From NCBI RefSeq assembly GCF_000464535.1, contig NW_006916077.1:53609-117608 (forward strand): 64,000 nt of DNA, in the 5' to 3' direction. How positions within the stretch are numbered: position 1 is the stretch's first letter; the number at the start of each line of letters is the position of its first letter. The position numbers were made by a program, and so were the translations under genes. A model generated the notes under the pieces. That model saw only the letters and a list, made by a program, of their open reading frames with translations, was not told the origin of the DNA and searched no databases. This document shows, piece after piece, positions 21,052 to 30,538 of the stretch. The DNA comes from Endocarpon pusillum Z07020. Lineage: Eukaryota > Ascomycota > Eurotiomycetes > Verrucariales > Verrucariaceae.

Positions 21052-23186
21052 TGTCAGGCTACGAGAAGTCTCAACCAGGGGATCTACTTGGTACGTATCC
21101 TAGAGACATCCAGCGGCTGATGTCTCAACGTCTAACGATACCTCTGTCAGAGTATGGAACATCAGGCGCCCTGCACGATCCTTCCGCTTTCGGCCCCTTT
21201 GCGCAGCCACAATACGCTCCACAGTTGCTCTACTCATCCTCAGTAGCCGACAATAATCAGGACGCAGGTGACTCCCACTATGGCCCCGGCACCAATTTCT
21301 CTGGCCAACAGCAGGTCGTTGAGGACTCTCGCATAGACATACTTGATCAACGGTTCCGCCAATTCCCACAAATCACTTCCTGTTCTCCGCTACAAGGTCT
21401 TGAGGGCTCAACTATCAACATATACATGCACTCAGGCCATGATCTGAGAACCTCGCCTGAAATAACGTTCACTTTGGCCTTTGCTTCCAAGCGTGTGGAG
21501 TGTGCCCTCGAACTGCAGAGCGATCCTAACGTCTTACCCAAGCAATACCTTATCTCAGCCGAGGTCCCTCCTTTCACGTCTACTGGATGGCATGCATTTG
21601 AAGTTCCCTTGCACATCATGATGGAGATCGGTAACCCCGTTATCTCCCGTCCGTTTTGCGACCTTGGCGCCTTCCGCTACGCCAATCAGATCATCTCACA
21701 GGTCTCGTCACGGAAGCGTAGGCTTTCGTCAGATTCTGAAGATGCAGCTCACCATGCTTCAAAGAAGTCATCCGTGCACCAAGGGCAACCCGAGCGATCA
21801 TCCGAGAACAGAGTCTATAATACATCGCCCTATTCGCCATTCGTCTCAACACCGATTGTCGGCTCTCTATCACACAATGGAAATGCCCAGGGAAACTCCC
21901 CACGAGTACCAGGTCACAAATACTCTGCCTCTGTCGCATCTGCCGCCTCCGTTAAAGCTCAGTCGCCTCAGACGCCGCCATCATTGAGTCCCTCGTTCAC
22001 ACCTGTGAACGCCGTCAACGGGGCTCCGAAGTCCTCTGCCACGCCTTCTCAAGCCTCAACGGTAGATGCACCTACGGGAAAGACGCCTGCCTTGATCCGC
22101 ACATCTACCATTCAACAAGCGTCTGCATCCATGAGCTCAGCCGCTGCTTCACATTCTTTCAACCCTTATGCCATGTATCCCTCCAAAGCAGTCCTGAAAC
22201 TTAATGGCGAACTTGACTCTATGGTAGAGGGCTGGAATATGGAGGAATGGGAAGCTAAGCGCCGCCTTGTTCAATTCACGCGTCAGCAAAATCAAAGCAC
22301 TATCCACGCCGACTTTAAGGCTGTTGCGCCAGAAGATCGTCAGCCAAACAGCATTTGCATCAGCTGCATCTGGTGGGACGAGAAGAAAGACTACTTTGTC
22401 ACCAGCGTTGATACCATCTTCTTGCTTGAATCACTGGTGGCCGTGCGCTTTACCGTCGAGGAGAAGAACCGAATTCGGCGTAATCTCGAGGGGTTTCGAC
22501 CATTGACGGTATCAAAGTCGAAACCTGACAGCGAAGAGTTTTTCAAAGTGATCATGGGATTTCCAAGTCCGAAGCCTCGAAACATCGAGAAGGATGTCAA
22601 GGTGTTTCCATGGAAGATCCTTGCACATGCTCTTAAAAAGATCATCGGCAAATACTCCGCAAGTTACTCGTCCACTGCGAGTGCTCTCCCAACTCCGATG
22701 AACTCGCACTACACTAGCAATGGTGCTTCTGATTCTGGCACCGATGTTCGAGCGTCTATTTCTCCCCAGCTCAATGGCCTGAACCGTGGTGCATCTCCAT
22801 ACCCCATGTCTACAGCATCCTTCTCACCTCACTTGCCCCAACAAAGAGTGGCTGTCCCAATCACTAGTGGTCCGCCGACAGACCTCCGCCTACAAGTTCA
22901 TTCGATGGTTCCTGGCTATTCCTACCCTGCCACGCATTCCCATCAACAGATGTCGCAGTATGCTCAAGCCCTGCGTAGCTCATCTCAGCCCATGACTGCA
23001 CCGCCAGCTTCTGGTCGCGTTCTTGGATCTTGGGACAACGGCGACTACAGTACCTTCGAAAGCGGTGGTCAGGATCCTAGCGCCGCCAACATCAATGCCT
23101 ACAACTATAACCGCGTTGTCGACATGCCTACATCGCAAGCTTACATGCCGTCTACCTCCTATCCTCTGTCTCACTCCGGCTCGTGA
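21048..23186 (+). CDS. medA: Medusa-like developmental regulator (MedA/Acr1/Ren1 family)
   Basis: The protein begins MMSGYEKSQPGDLL. A 60-base insert at about 21091-21150 has GTACGT donor, CTAAC branch and CAG acceptor. It is a multiple of three without a stop, so it can be spliced to give LLEYGTSG or retained. The N-terminal half has an Ig/beta-sandwich-like block (ITSCSPLQGLEGSTINIYMH to GAFRYANQII) and then a Ser/Pro-rich linker with KRRLSSDSE. The conserved core is KAVLKLNGELDSMVEGWNME to RRNLEGFRPLTVSK and DVKVFPWKILAHALKKIIGK. This core is what I recognise as the Medusa family, nuclear regulators of conidiophore development and adhesion. The C-terminus is Ser/Gln/Tyr-rich. Length about 692 to 712 residues agrees with the family. 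Confidence 0.78.
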   Translation: MMSGYEKSQPGDLLGTYPRDIQRLMSQRLTIPLSEYGTSGALHDPSAFGPFAQPQYAPQLLYSSSVADNNQDAGDSHYGPGTNFSGQQQVVEDSRIDILDQRFRQFPQITSCSPLQGLEGSTINIYMHSGHDLRTSPEITFTLAFASKRVECALELQSDPNVLPKQYLISAEVPPFTSTGWHAFEVPLHIMMEIGNPVISRPFCDLGAFRYANQIISQVSSRKRRLSSDSEDAAHHASKKSSVHQGQPERSSENRVYNTSPYSPFVSTPIVGSLSHNGNAQGNSPRVPGHKYSASVASAASVKAQSPQTPPSLSPSFTPVNAVNGAPKSSATPSQASTVDAPTGKTPALIRTSTIQQASASMSSAAASHSFNPYAMYPSKAVLKLNGELDSMVEGWNMEEWEAKRRLVQFTRQQNQSTIHADFKAVAPEDRQPNSICISCIWWDEKKDYFVTSVDTIFLLESLVAVRFTVEEKNRIRRNLEGFRPLTVSKSKPDSEEFFKVIMGFPSPKPRNIEKDVKVFPWKILAHALKKIIGKYSASYSSTASALPTPMNSHYTSNGASDSGTDVRASISPQLNGLNRGASPYPMSTASFSPHLPQQRVAVPITSGPPTDLRLQVHSMVPGYSYPATHSHQQMSQYAQALRSSSQPMTAPPASGRVLGSWDNGDYSTFESGGQDPSAANINAYNYNRVVDMPTSQAYMPSTSYPLSHSGS

Positions 23187-25003
23187 CCATAGTCTTTCTT
23201 TGGGTTTCCTTTTTACAGTTCGTCATGTCGCATTGTATAAATGACGGCCATTTTTGCATAGCGATCATGGCGTTCCACAACATAGCGCTGTCCTGGGGAT
23301 TTGATTGGGTTGCATCATTAACTGGGAAGCTGATCGAACGACATGTAAAATGACGCCTACAGGGTATATGGACAGATTTCCTATCTTTCAATATCTCCTA
23401 TTTCATTACATCTATACAACGGATGGGTTGATGGTTGCAGCAGTTATTACTGCCGGCATCTGGTAATTCACTTTCCTGCATGGCATGTCTCTTCTTTATC
23501 TTGATATATATGCGTTGCATAGCCTGGGAGGGATCTTGATGAAGTATGATTGATACATGTTACGGCTACAGCCGAGATTATCTAATGATAATCTCTATGA
23601 AATGCGGAGAAGATATTTCCAAGCCAATCCTCTACTTCGTGAAGATCCGACATGTCTATTCTCTTTTGCGTCTGAAATCTGCCAGACTCTGGCGCATCAC
23701 CAAACATTGCGGATCCTTTCTCTTCCTCTTCCTCTTCCACCCATCTACTTACGTACAAGGACCCCACCACGAAGGCCTATATACCGATTGAAATATCTGC
23801 ATCTAAGGCTTTCCGCCGCATGTCGCTAGCCACCAACCCATCCATCTGCACTTTCTCCCTCCCTCCTTCCTCTCTGTTCACAAATCCCATCTCTCTCTCT
23901 CCACCCCTTCCCTTCGTCCATCAGGGTCAAGCAAGCAATGACATTCCCCGAACAGAAACTTCGGCCTTCTTGTATCTAGCACCACAACGTAGTGTGCCCT
24001 GATGCCACCCGAGCGACAGCAACTCCCTCTGGGGATACAAATCAAGCAGCAGCAGCAGCAGATGTTTATTGTCTCCTCTTCTGCAACCCAATCCAGAAAG
24101 GAAGTTGCGTCTTACTAGGAGGGAAAGCTAGTTGGTTAGGATGCATGGATAGATGATAAAAATGCAGATATTACAGATAACCCGTCTTGGGATTTTCGAT
24201 CATTCACTGTTAGTGTTGTGGCTAACGACGTCTTATTATTAGGAGGAGCGCTAGTTGGTTAGGATGCATGGATAGATGATTAAAAAGTAGGTAGATATTC
24301 CGTCTTGGGGATTTCGGTCGCTTACTGTTAGTGGTGTAGCTAACGGGGGGGGGGTTTTAACTCCGGGCATGGAATGAATGGCCTGGGGCGTGGAATGAGG
24401 AGCTGGTAACTAACTAACTAACTTAGTGGATTATACTTCTTCTCCATCCTCTTTTTTGGTATTGGGGCTTCCACGCTATGTTACCGTATACCAGGGCGCC
24501 GGGGTTGAAAGATGGACGATGATACCTACACAGTAACTTAACTGGGAGTGAGTGGATTGCTTTTTTCTCTGCCTTCCGTTTATGCCGGTCATTCTGTACA
24601 TGTATGTGCTTTAATAAAGCATGCTAGGCATTGTCTGGATGTCTGAAAAGTCTGAGAGTATGAAATGGAGAGAAAAGCCGTCGGTCGTGACGCTCGGCTT
24701 CCCACGCTTGCTGAAATGCTCAATGCTCAATGCTCCATGTCAATTGCAAATCGCGCCGAGGAATCGAGTTCCATCCCGTCACGCTCGGTAGTAAGTAGAT
24801 GCCATGCATGCCGCTGTGGTGCCAAAACCTGTCCCAGATATCCCTGATGCAAAAGAAAACAAACCCGATCTGCCAGCCAGTTCAGACGGCCTTTCTGAAA
24901 AATCAATGCTCTATGCTCTGCCCATTCACCCGTCCAGATCCCCAGACTCCAAATCACCAAGCACGAAACCCACGCCCTTTTCAACCCCGTTCTTGATGAC
25001 GTC
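23187..25003. other. Intergenic region with tandem duplication
   Basis: It holds the 3' region of the medA-like gene, a CAG run near 24043-24060, a 120-bp tandem duplication (24109-24344) and a G-run near 24345. No gene is seen. Confidence 0.6.
24109..24344 (+). repeat. 120-bp imperfect tandem duplication
   Basis: 24109-24228 and 24229-24344 share CGTCTTA, CTAGTTGGTTAGGATGCATG, GATAGATGAT, CCGTCTTGGG and ACTGTTAGTG in the same order with small indels. The copies abut exactly. Confidence 0.88.
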
Positions 25004-28000
25004 TCATTTAAACATGCTCAGCAACTCCTTCATATGCTGCTCCCTCGTCTCCTTCTTGCTCAACTTCTCATGGTTCCTCTCCATCGACACCTCCGCCAAC
25101 GCCTGTTTCTTCCTTTGGATATCCATGATCTTCATCTCGATACTATCCTCCATCTGGTACCTCTTGATCAACACATCCCGCTTCTGGCCCAACCGGTAGA
25201 TCCGATCTACTGCTTGCTGCTCAGCAGCCGGGTTCCACATCGGTTCCATAATGAAGGCACGGCTGGCGGCCGTGAGGTTGAGACCTTGGCCGGCGGCTTT
25301 GATGGAGGCCAGCAGGATGGTGACGCTGTCGTCTGAGGAGAGGGCGTCGAGAACCTTGCGCCGGCGGGGTAGGGTCATAGTGCCGTCGATGCGGACAAAA
25401 GTGTAGTCGTGGTCGGTGAGGGCGCGTTCGATCAGGTCGAGGTGCGAGGTAAATTCGGAGAAGATGACACATTTGAGTGGTGGTTCGCCCTTTTCGAGGT
25501 AGGCTTCGGATTCCTGCCGCATGGCTTCGAGATCGTGAAGGAGAGCCTTGGTCTTCGTATGGGGTCCGCCGTAAAACTTGGTGGTCTTCAGATCTTCTTG
25601 TGGTTCCTGCAGGTTGTCCTCAGATGGCATACGGGAGGCTTCTAACCCCTGTGCCGTGATGGGAACATAGATTGGTCGAATCGCCATCTCACAGAAGGGA
25701 CAATTGACAAGCGCACCGTGAAAAGCATCATCGAAGGGTTTGCGGTTTCGCTCAAAGCAATCCCTGCAGACCAAGTCGTTGCAAGGCAGCATGTAACCAC
25801 GGATAACATCTGCTTCATCATCCTCATTCGGCGAATCTCCTCCGATTCTCTTCATGCATTCGCGGCAGGAATCCATGTCCGCACTTGCCATCATCGTCAA
25901 GTTATCGTAAGCTGTCTTCTCATCAAAGGCAGGGCTTCCTGTCGGATCATCGATGTTTATGGCTTCCGATTTGCTCCGCCCTTGCAGAAGTGCTCTGTTG
26001 CTCTCATTCAATAGCTCCTTTCCATGGGCGCAAATCAGCCGTAGAGTAAGAATACCTTGCAATGCTCTGATATAACCACCACTTGGATTGCTCTTATCCT
26101 TCTTCTTGCCCCTTTTCTTCTTATTCTCTGCCATTTCTTTCATCTGCCAATTGAACTGACTACGGAAGAAGTCGTGGAGTTCTTTCTCACTCTCTGTGAA
26201 CTGCAGCTTGCAAATCAAGTCTCGACGTGGTGGCAAATCGACGCGGTCTTTCAGCCGGCGCAGAGTAAATGAATCGACAAAGACCCGCAAGCTTTTGAGA
26301 AACGTGTCGTTGGCAGGCTGAGATGCTGGAGACCGAATATGCTGGACGAAGCCCTGCGGAGTGTCATATGGAGCCAGCTTTAGGAACTGAGTAAGCGAGC
26401 CAAGATCATCGAGACGGTTCTGAATAGGCGTTCCGCTTAAAGCCCATCGCCGAGTGGCCCAGACACTATATGCGGCCTGCGCTTGCAATGACTTGGATTC
26501 TCGAACAGTATGTGCCTCGTCAAGCACTATCCTGAACCACTTCAAGCGATGAAGCACGCCGTTGGCCCCTTTCGAGAAGTCGGCAGCAAGCGTACCATAC
26601 GTAGTGATCACGATGTCGTACTTGGACAGCTCGTACACGTTCTGGGTTCTGTTGGGGCCGTGATAGACATAATGTGTCAGTGCTCCCGGTTCGAGATGCT
26701 CTTTTGTTTGGTCTTCCCAGTTCTTGACAGCACTTAGTGGTGATACCAGCAGTGTCGACTTCGCATTCCGAACCATATTGGTTTCATCTGCGTTCTTGCG
26801 CACGATTTTCTCCTCACCAAACTTGTGAGCTTCATCCTTGGTGGAAGCAAGAAGTGCCAGAATTTCAATGGTCTTTCCTAAACCCATGACGTCGGCAAGC
26901 AGGCCTCCCAAGACTTGCGGTGGCTCTTCGTTTACTGTGATACCCGCGACTATTTCTCGATATCGCACGTATCCCTTGTCGTTTCGCTCTTTCCGCCACA
27001 GTGAGCTGTTGTCTGCCTCTTCGTCTCCAAAGGCACGAGGCTTCTCACGCTCAAGAAGCCACCAAAGCGCCTGACGCTGGTGACCGAGTAGTTTTGTGGT
27101 TACCGTTGAGGGAGGATCCAACTCTGGTAGAGCTTTTGCGTTGCTGGCAACCGCGTCGAAAAGCTTCGACACCGCAGTAACGGCCTCCTCTTGTGTACGA
27201 CTGTCGTTGGTGGCCTGTGTGTTTCCGGTCAACGAGTGCTTTTTACCAGCCATAGCTGCTTCGTGTCTTTGCGTGTGCGGATTGACTATAGGTACGCCTT
27301 TGTCTGCCATAACAGGCTGCCGAAACCACAGATTATGCTGCCCTAAGTATCTTCCGACTCTCTCAACGTCTTTTCTTGGGCCGTACAAGTTTAACACCAT
27401 TCCCATGGTCTCAGAACATGGTTGACCGGGCCAATCATTGACACCTTTCTTTCGCATGATTAATCGAGCTTGTGTTCGAAGTGATGAGCCTAAGGAATCC
27501 ATGACCGGGGCAAGGGCTATGGCGCTTTCTGGAGCAAGTCGTCCGAATTCTGTATCGTGCGGGTCAATGACTTTGATGATCATATCTCTAGCAGGATCTC
27601 GAAGGAGTTTGCAGGTCATTGCAGGCCAGGAGCCTTGAGATCCTCCCAGTCCTGCATTTTTGGACGGCTTGGGGATTTTGTGGGCCTGGACTTTTGCGTC
27701 AAGTAGGCCATAGCATACTTCTTGAAGAGGCTGATGTCTTTCACTAAGTATCACTAGATCTTCATCATCGCCATCTGATATTGCACGTCAGTAATTCTCT
27801 CTGTGGAAAATGCGAATTGGAGTAGGATGCTACGAACATACCTTTAGTGAGGTCCACAGGCGCACTGTTTGAAGGAGGAGCCAATTCCTTTTCCTCTCTC
27901 ATGTACGCGCCAATAATGCCAGTACCCTTATGACGAGCCATGCTGCGCTTCTTCTCCTTGTCCTTCTCATCGGCGTCATCATCATCGATCACAATTGCCT

Positions 28001-28564
28001 CGACTCTCTTCCGTTTCTGTGGCAGGTCTTGTCGTTTCTGAGCGCCGTATAGGCCTTCAAGCATTGATGTTGGCCCGTGCATGCGCCCATTCGAAGCAGT
28101 GACAGGGTGTGGAGGTGCGGATGAATCGTCTAGTAAATCATGTTGAGGAGAAATCGAAGTCATCTTTGAAGTTGTTTTCGAAGGTGCAGTAGGTGTGAGC
28201 GTTTGGTGTTTCGGGTTCAGAAGCTTTCGAGGGTCGTAAGAAGGATGAGCAAGAGTTGAAGCTGCCACTGAGGCGCGGATCGGGATGTTTTCTTTTCGCT
28301 CTGACGAAGAGTCATTGTCAATCTAATGCTAAGTGTTGAACTTAAAAGTAAAGCATGAGTAGAGGTATTTATGTTGAGTGTGTAGCCAGCAATGTGTTCG
28401 TGAAAGCGAGGAGCTGGGGCATGTGACCAACCTTTAATTTTACCAGATGGCGATCTGAACGCTCTCGGATTCAACAAGTAGGCCGCATTTGCAGAAGGGC
28501 TCTTAGCATGATCCGCAACATTGCTGCCATCTGTCTTTGAGCTTGGACTAGTCATTGAAGGCAT
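25004..28564 (-). CDS. SNF2-family helicase with RING finger, HLTF/Rad5-like
   Basis: Three exons: the start MPSMTSPSSKTDGSNV at 28564, an exon IDNDSSSERKENIPIRAS..., and the main exon DGDDEDLVILSERHQ from about 27775; all junctions keep frame. After a disordered acidic N-terminus with VIVIDDDD comes a HIRAN-like block (WPAMTCKLLRDPARDMIIKV and FGRLAPESAIALAPVMDS). SNF2 motifs follow: GGLLADVMGLGKTIEILALL (Walker A), VLDEAHTVRE (DEAH), LSGTPIQNRLDDL. A RING region is inserted before the helicase C domain: CRECMKRIGG, LPCNDLVCRDCFERN, NCPFC. Motifs V-VI are ILLASIKAAGQGLNL and AVDRIYRLGQKRDV. The order HIRAN, ATPase, RING, helicase-C is that of Rad5/HLTF, nuclear translocases acting in damage tolerance and fork remodelling. 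The usual RING His is Asp here, so ligase activity is uncertain. Confidence 0.85.
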
Positions 28565-29011
28565 ATTCTGGTGCGGACCTGGAACCTGCCGGTCATATCA
28601 CAGGTCTGGCGTAATCTGTTGCCGCAAAGGCCACGTGCAGGCAAATCGACTGCAGAAAACGACAAACGACGGGAGACATGAGGAGATGGGCATTCCGATA
28701 TAGAGAGACGCTGTATTCGGTGCGATGAAGTGAAGGCGCAAGTCGAGATTGAAGCAGAGGCAAATGCGATGGTGAAGGGCATCTCGACTCCCTGCATGAC
28801 GCGCTTTCACCCTTCCCTGCGTCGATCATTCACCCTTGGCGATGTGGCTTCAAAGATCGAGATGAACCAATGGCTTGCGCCAACAACCCGGAAGATGGAA
28901 CAGCGACAAGGGGCTAGAGACAAGTGTGATATTGGACTTCTGCACATGGATGCAGATGCGCAGGAGGGATATATTGTCCTGTATGTGTTATATCCTCATA
29001 GCATCAAGCAA
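28565..29011. other. Intergenic spacer
   Basis: Promoter side of the SNF2 gene and 3' side of the Rrg7 gene. No supported gene. Confidence 0.6.
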
Positions 29012-29800
29012 TTACTGCTCCTTCTCCTTCTCCTTCTCCTTCTCCTTCTCCTTCTCCTCCTCCCCCTCAACATCTGGTAGCGCTTCAACTGGCCTGTCCT
29101 TCCATAATAACACGCATTCGCCATCCAACCCTCCCTCTCCCTCTTTCCCATCCTTTTTCTCCCCGTACTTCATCGTGACCGTAACCCCTTCCAATCCAAT
29201 CCTCGCCGCCGTCCGATTCCACAGCACCTGTCTGACCCTCCCCGTCCCATCCTGATTCTCCACCATAATCCATCCCATAGCCCATCTGCACCTCCCCATC
29301 GCCTCTCTTACTCCCTTCGTCGCGCTCTTCGGCGATACCAAAATGCCCAGCACACCCTCACCCCTCCACCCGTTGGGCGCTCCGATGAAAGCCCCCTCCA
29401 ACTCCCTGACAAGATTGGGCCCCAGCTTCCCCTTCAGAGCTTTACATTGTACGATCACGCGTAACGGATGCGGATTCGAGGGGAGATGCCATGTGCCAAG
29501 GAGGTCGACGCCGGAATCATCGCGGCCACCAACCCGGGTCAAGGAGAAGCCCAGACGGCGTAGGGTGTGTTGCACAGCGTATTCATAATAGGTGCCAACG
29601 TAGCTTGTCGAGGTAGGAGATAACCCGATACGGTTGGCATAGTTCAAGAAGCTGGGGAGGTCCTGGTGGTTTGGACTGGCTGATTTGGGGCCATTAGGGG
29701 TAGCAGAGGTCGCGGAATAGAGGCGGAAGAGCCATTGGGATGATGGACGTAGTCGGCTAAGTTGAGGCTTCCTAGCTTTGAGGATACATGGTAGCATCAA
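29012..29800 (-). CDS. rrg7: Rrg7-like mitochondrial nuclease-fold protein
   Basis: A single 262-residue frame. The Arg/Ser-rich start (MMLPCILKARKPQLSRLRPS) is a plausible mitochondrial presequence. YVGTYYEYAVQHTLRRLGF gives the first helix with Glu73. GRDDSGVDLLG (Asp99) and VIVQCKALKGKLG (Gln118, Lys120) form a PD-(D/E)xK restriction-endonuclease-like core. The fungal family with this core (DUF2034) includes yeast Rrg7, required for respiratory growth. All three core residues are kept, so a nuclease or DNA-binding role in mitochondria is possible, but activity is not shown for the family as far as I know. The C-terminus is an acidic-basic KEKEKE tail made by a CTCCTT microsatellite. Confidence 0.8.
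   Translation of the reverse strand: MMLPCILKARKPQLSRLRPSSQWLFRLYSATSATPNGPKSASPNHQDLPSFLNYANRIGLSPTSTSYVGTYYEYAVQHTLRRLGFSLTRVGGRDDSGVDLLGTWHLPSNPHPLRVIVQCKALKGKLGPNLVRELEGAFIGAPNGWRGEGVLGILVSPKSATKGVREAMGRCRWAMGWIMVENQDGTGRVRQVLWNRTAARIGLEGVTVTMKYGEKKDGKEGEGGLDGECVLLWKDRPVEALPDVEGEEEKEKEKEKEKEKEQ
29017..29066 (+). repeat. CTCCTT hexamer microsatellite in coding sequence
   Basis: About eight CTCCTT units encode the Lys-Glu tail of the Rrg7-like protein on the minus strand. Length changes would only shorten or extend the tail by Lys-Glu pairs. Confidence 0.9.
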
Positions 29801-30036
29801 GGCCTCTTCCTGCAGAGACTAGAGCGTTGTCTGGCAAAGCGCTGAAGAGGTCAATCGGCGGTTGCTGTGGCTTAGAAGACCTTCAATTGCTCTCCGCACT
29901 GGGCGTATGAACCCCTGGTCCCTGCACGCAATAATTCTCCGCATACATTCACTAAGCCTGGGATTCCTTCCGTCTCACACAATTGACCAAACCACTCCAG
30001 CCAGAACCCGGCACGAGACGCGACACATCTACAAGA

Positions 30037-30378
30037 ATGCCCGATCCACCCAAACCCACCCTCCGCGCAACATACACCTCTCCTTCGAGCGTCAAGACCT
30101 TCACCAATCCTATTACCGCACCCCTCCCCTCGTTAGAAACCCCCACCGCGGTAAAAGACAAGGTCACCTACCTGTCCGAGTTGCGCGCCTCGACCAAGCA
30201 ACTGCAGGAAGAGATCAACGTGTTCTTGACGCAGAAGATGGAAGAGGATAAGGCTGGTGCAAATGCGACTGGGACGGAAGGACCTGAGGCTGGGAGCAAA
30301 AAGGGCGAGGAAGAATCGAAAGATGAATTAATGGAGGAGAATTACGGCGAGGAAGAAATCGGCGACGAGGAGGATTGA
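30037..30378 (+). CDS. gon7: Gon7-like EKC/KEOPS subunit
   Basis: The 113-residue frame starts MPDPPKPTLRATYTSPSSVK with FTNPITAPLPS. The centre is VKDKVTYLSELRASTKQLQ followed by EEINVFLTQKMEEDKA, and the end is very acidic (EENYGEEEIGDEED). The pattern of a short Ser/Pro N-terminus, a LRxSxxxLQxxINxFLTxxM helix and an acidic tail is the fungal Gon7 family. Gon7 is the small accessory subunit of KEOPS, which makes the t6A modification of tRNAs. I chose the second in-frame ATG (30037) rather than 29983 because similarity begins there. It is head-to-head with the Rrg7 gene (236 bases) and ends 160 bases from the convergent vps39 gene. Confidence 0.78.
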   Translation: MPDPPKPTLRATYTSPSSVKTFTNPITAPLPSLETPTAVKDKVTYLSELRASTKQLQEEINVFLTQKMEEDKAGANATGTEGPEAGSKKGEEESKDELMEENYGEEEIGDEED

Positions 30379-30538
30379 ATCACGAGAAGTTGCAGCTTGG
30401 GGAATCAAATGAAAGGGCTTAAATATCGCTACTTCTGACGACCGGGGTACAAGCTTCGCTACCCCTCGAAATAGTATGCCTGGGGTATCTAGGATGGAAG
30501 AAACGCCGTCAAGATGCTACCGGCCGGTACAAGATGTA

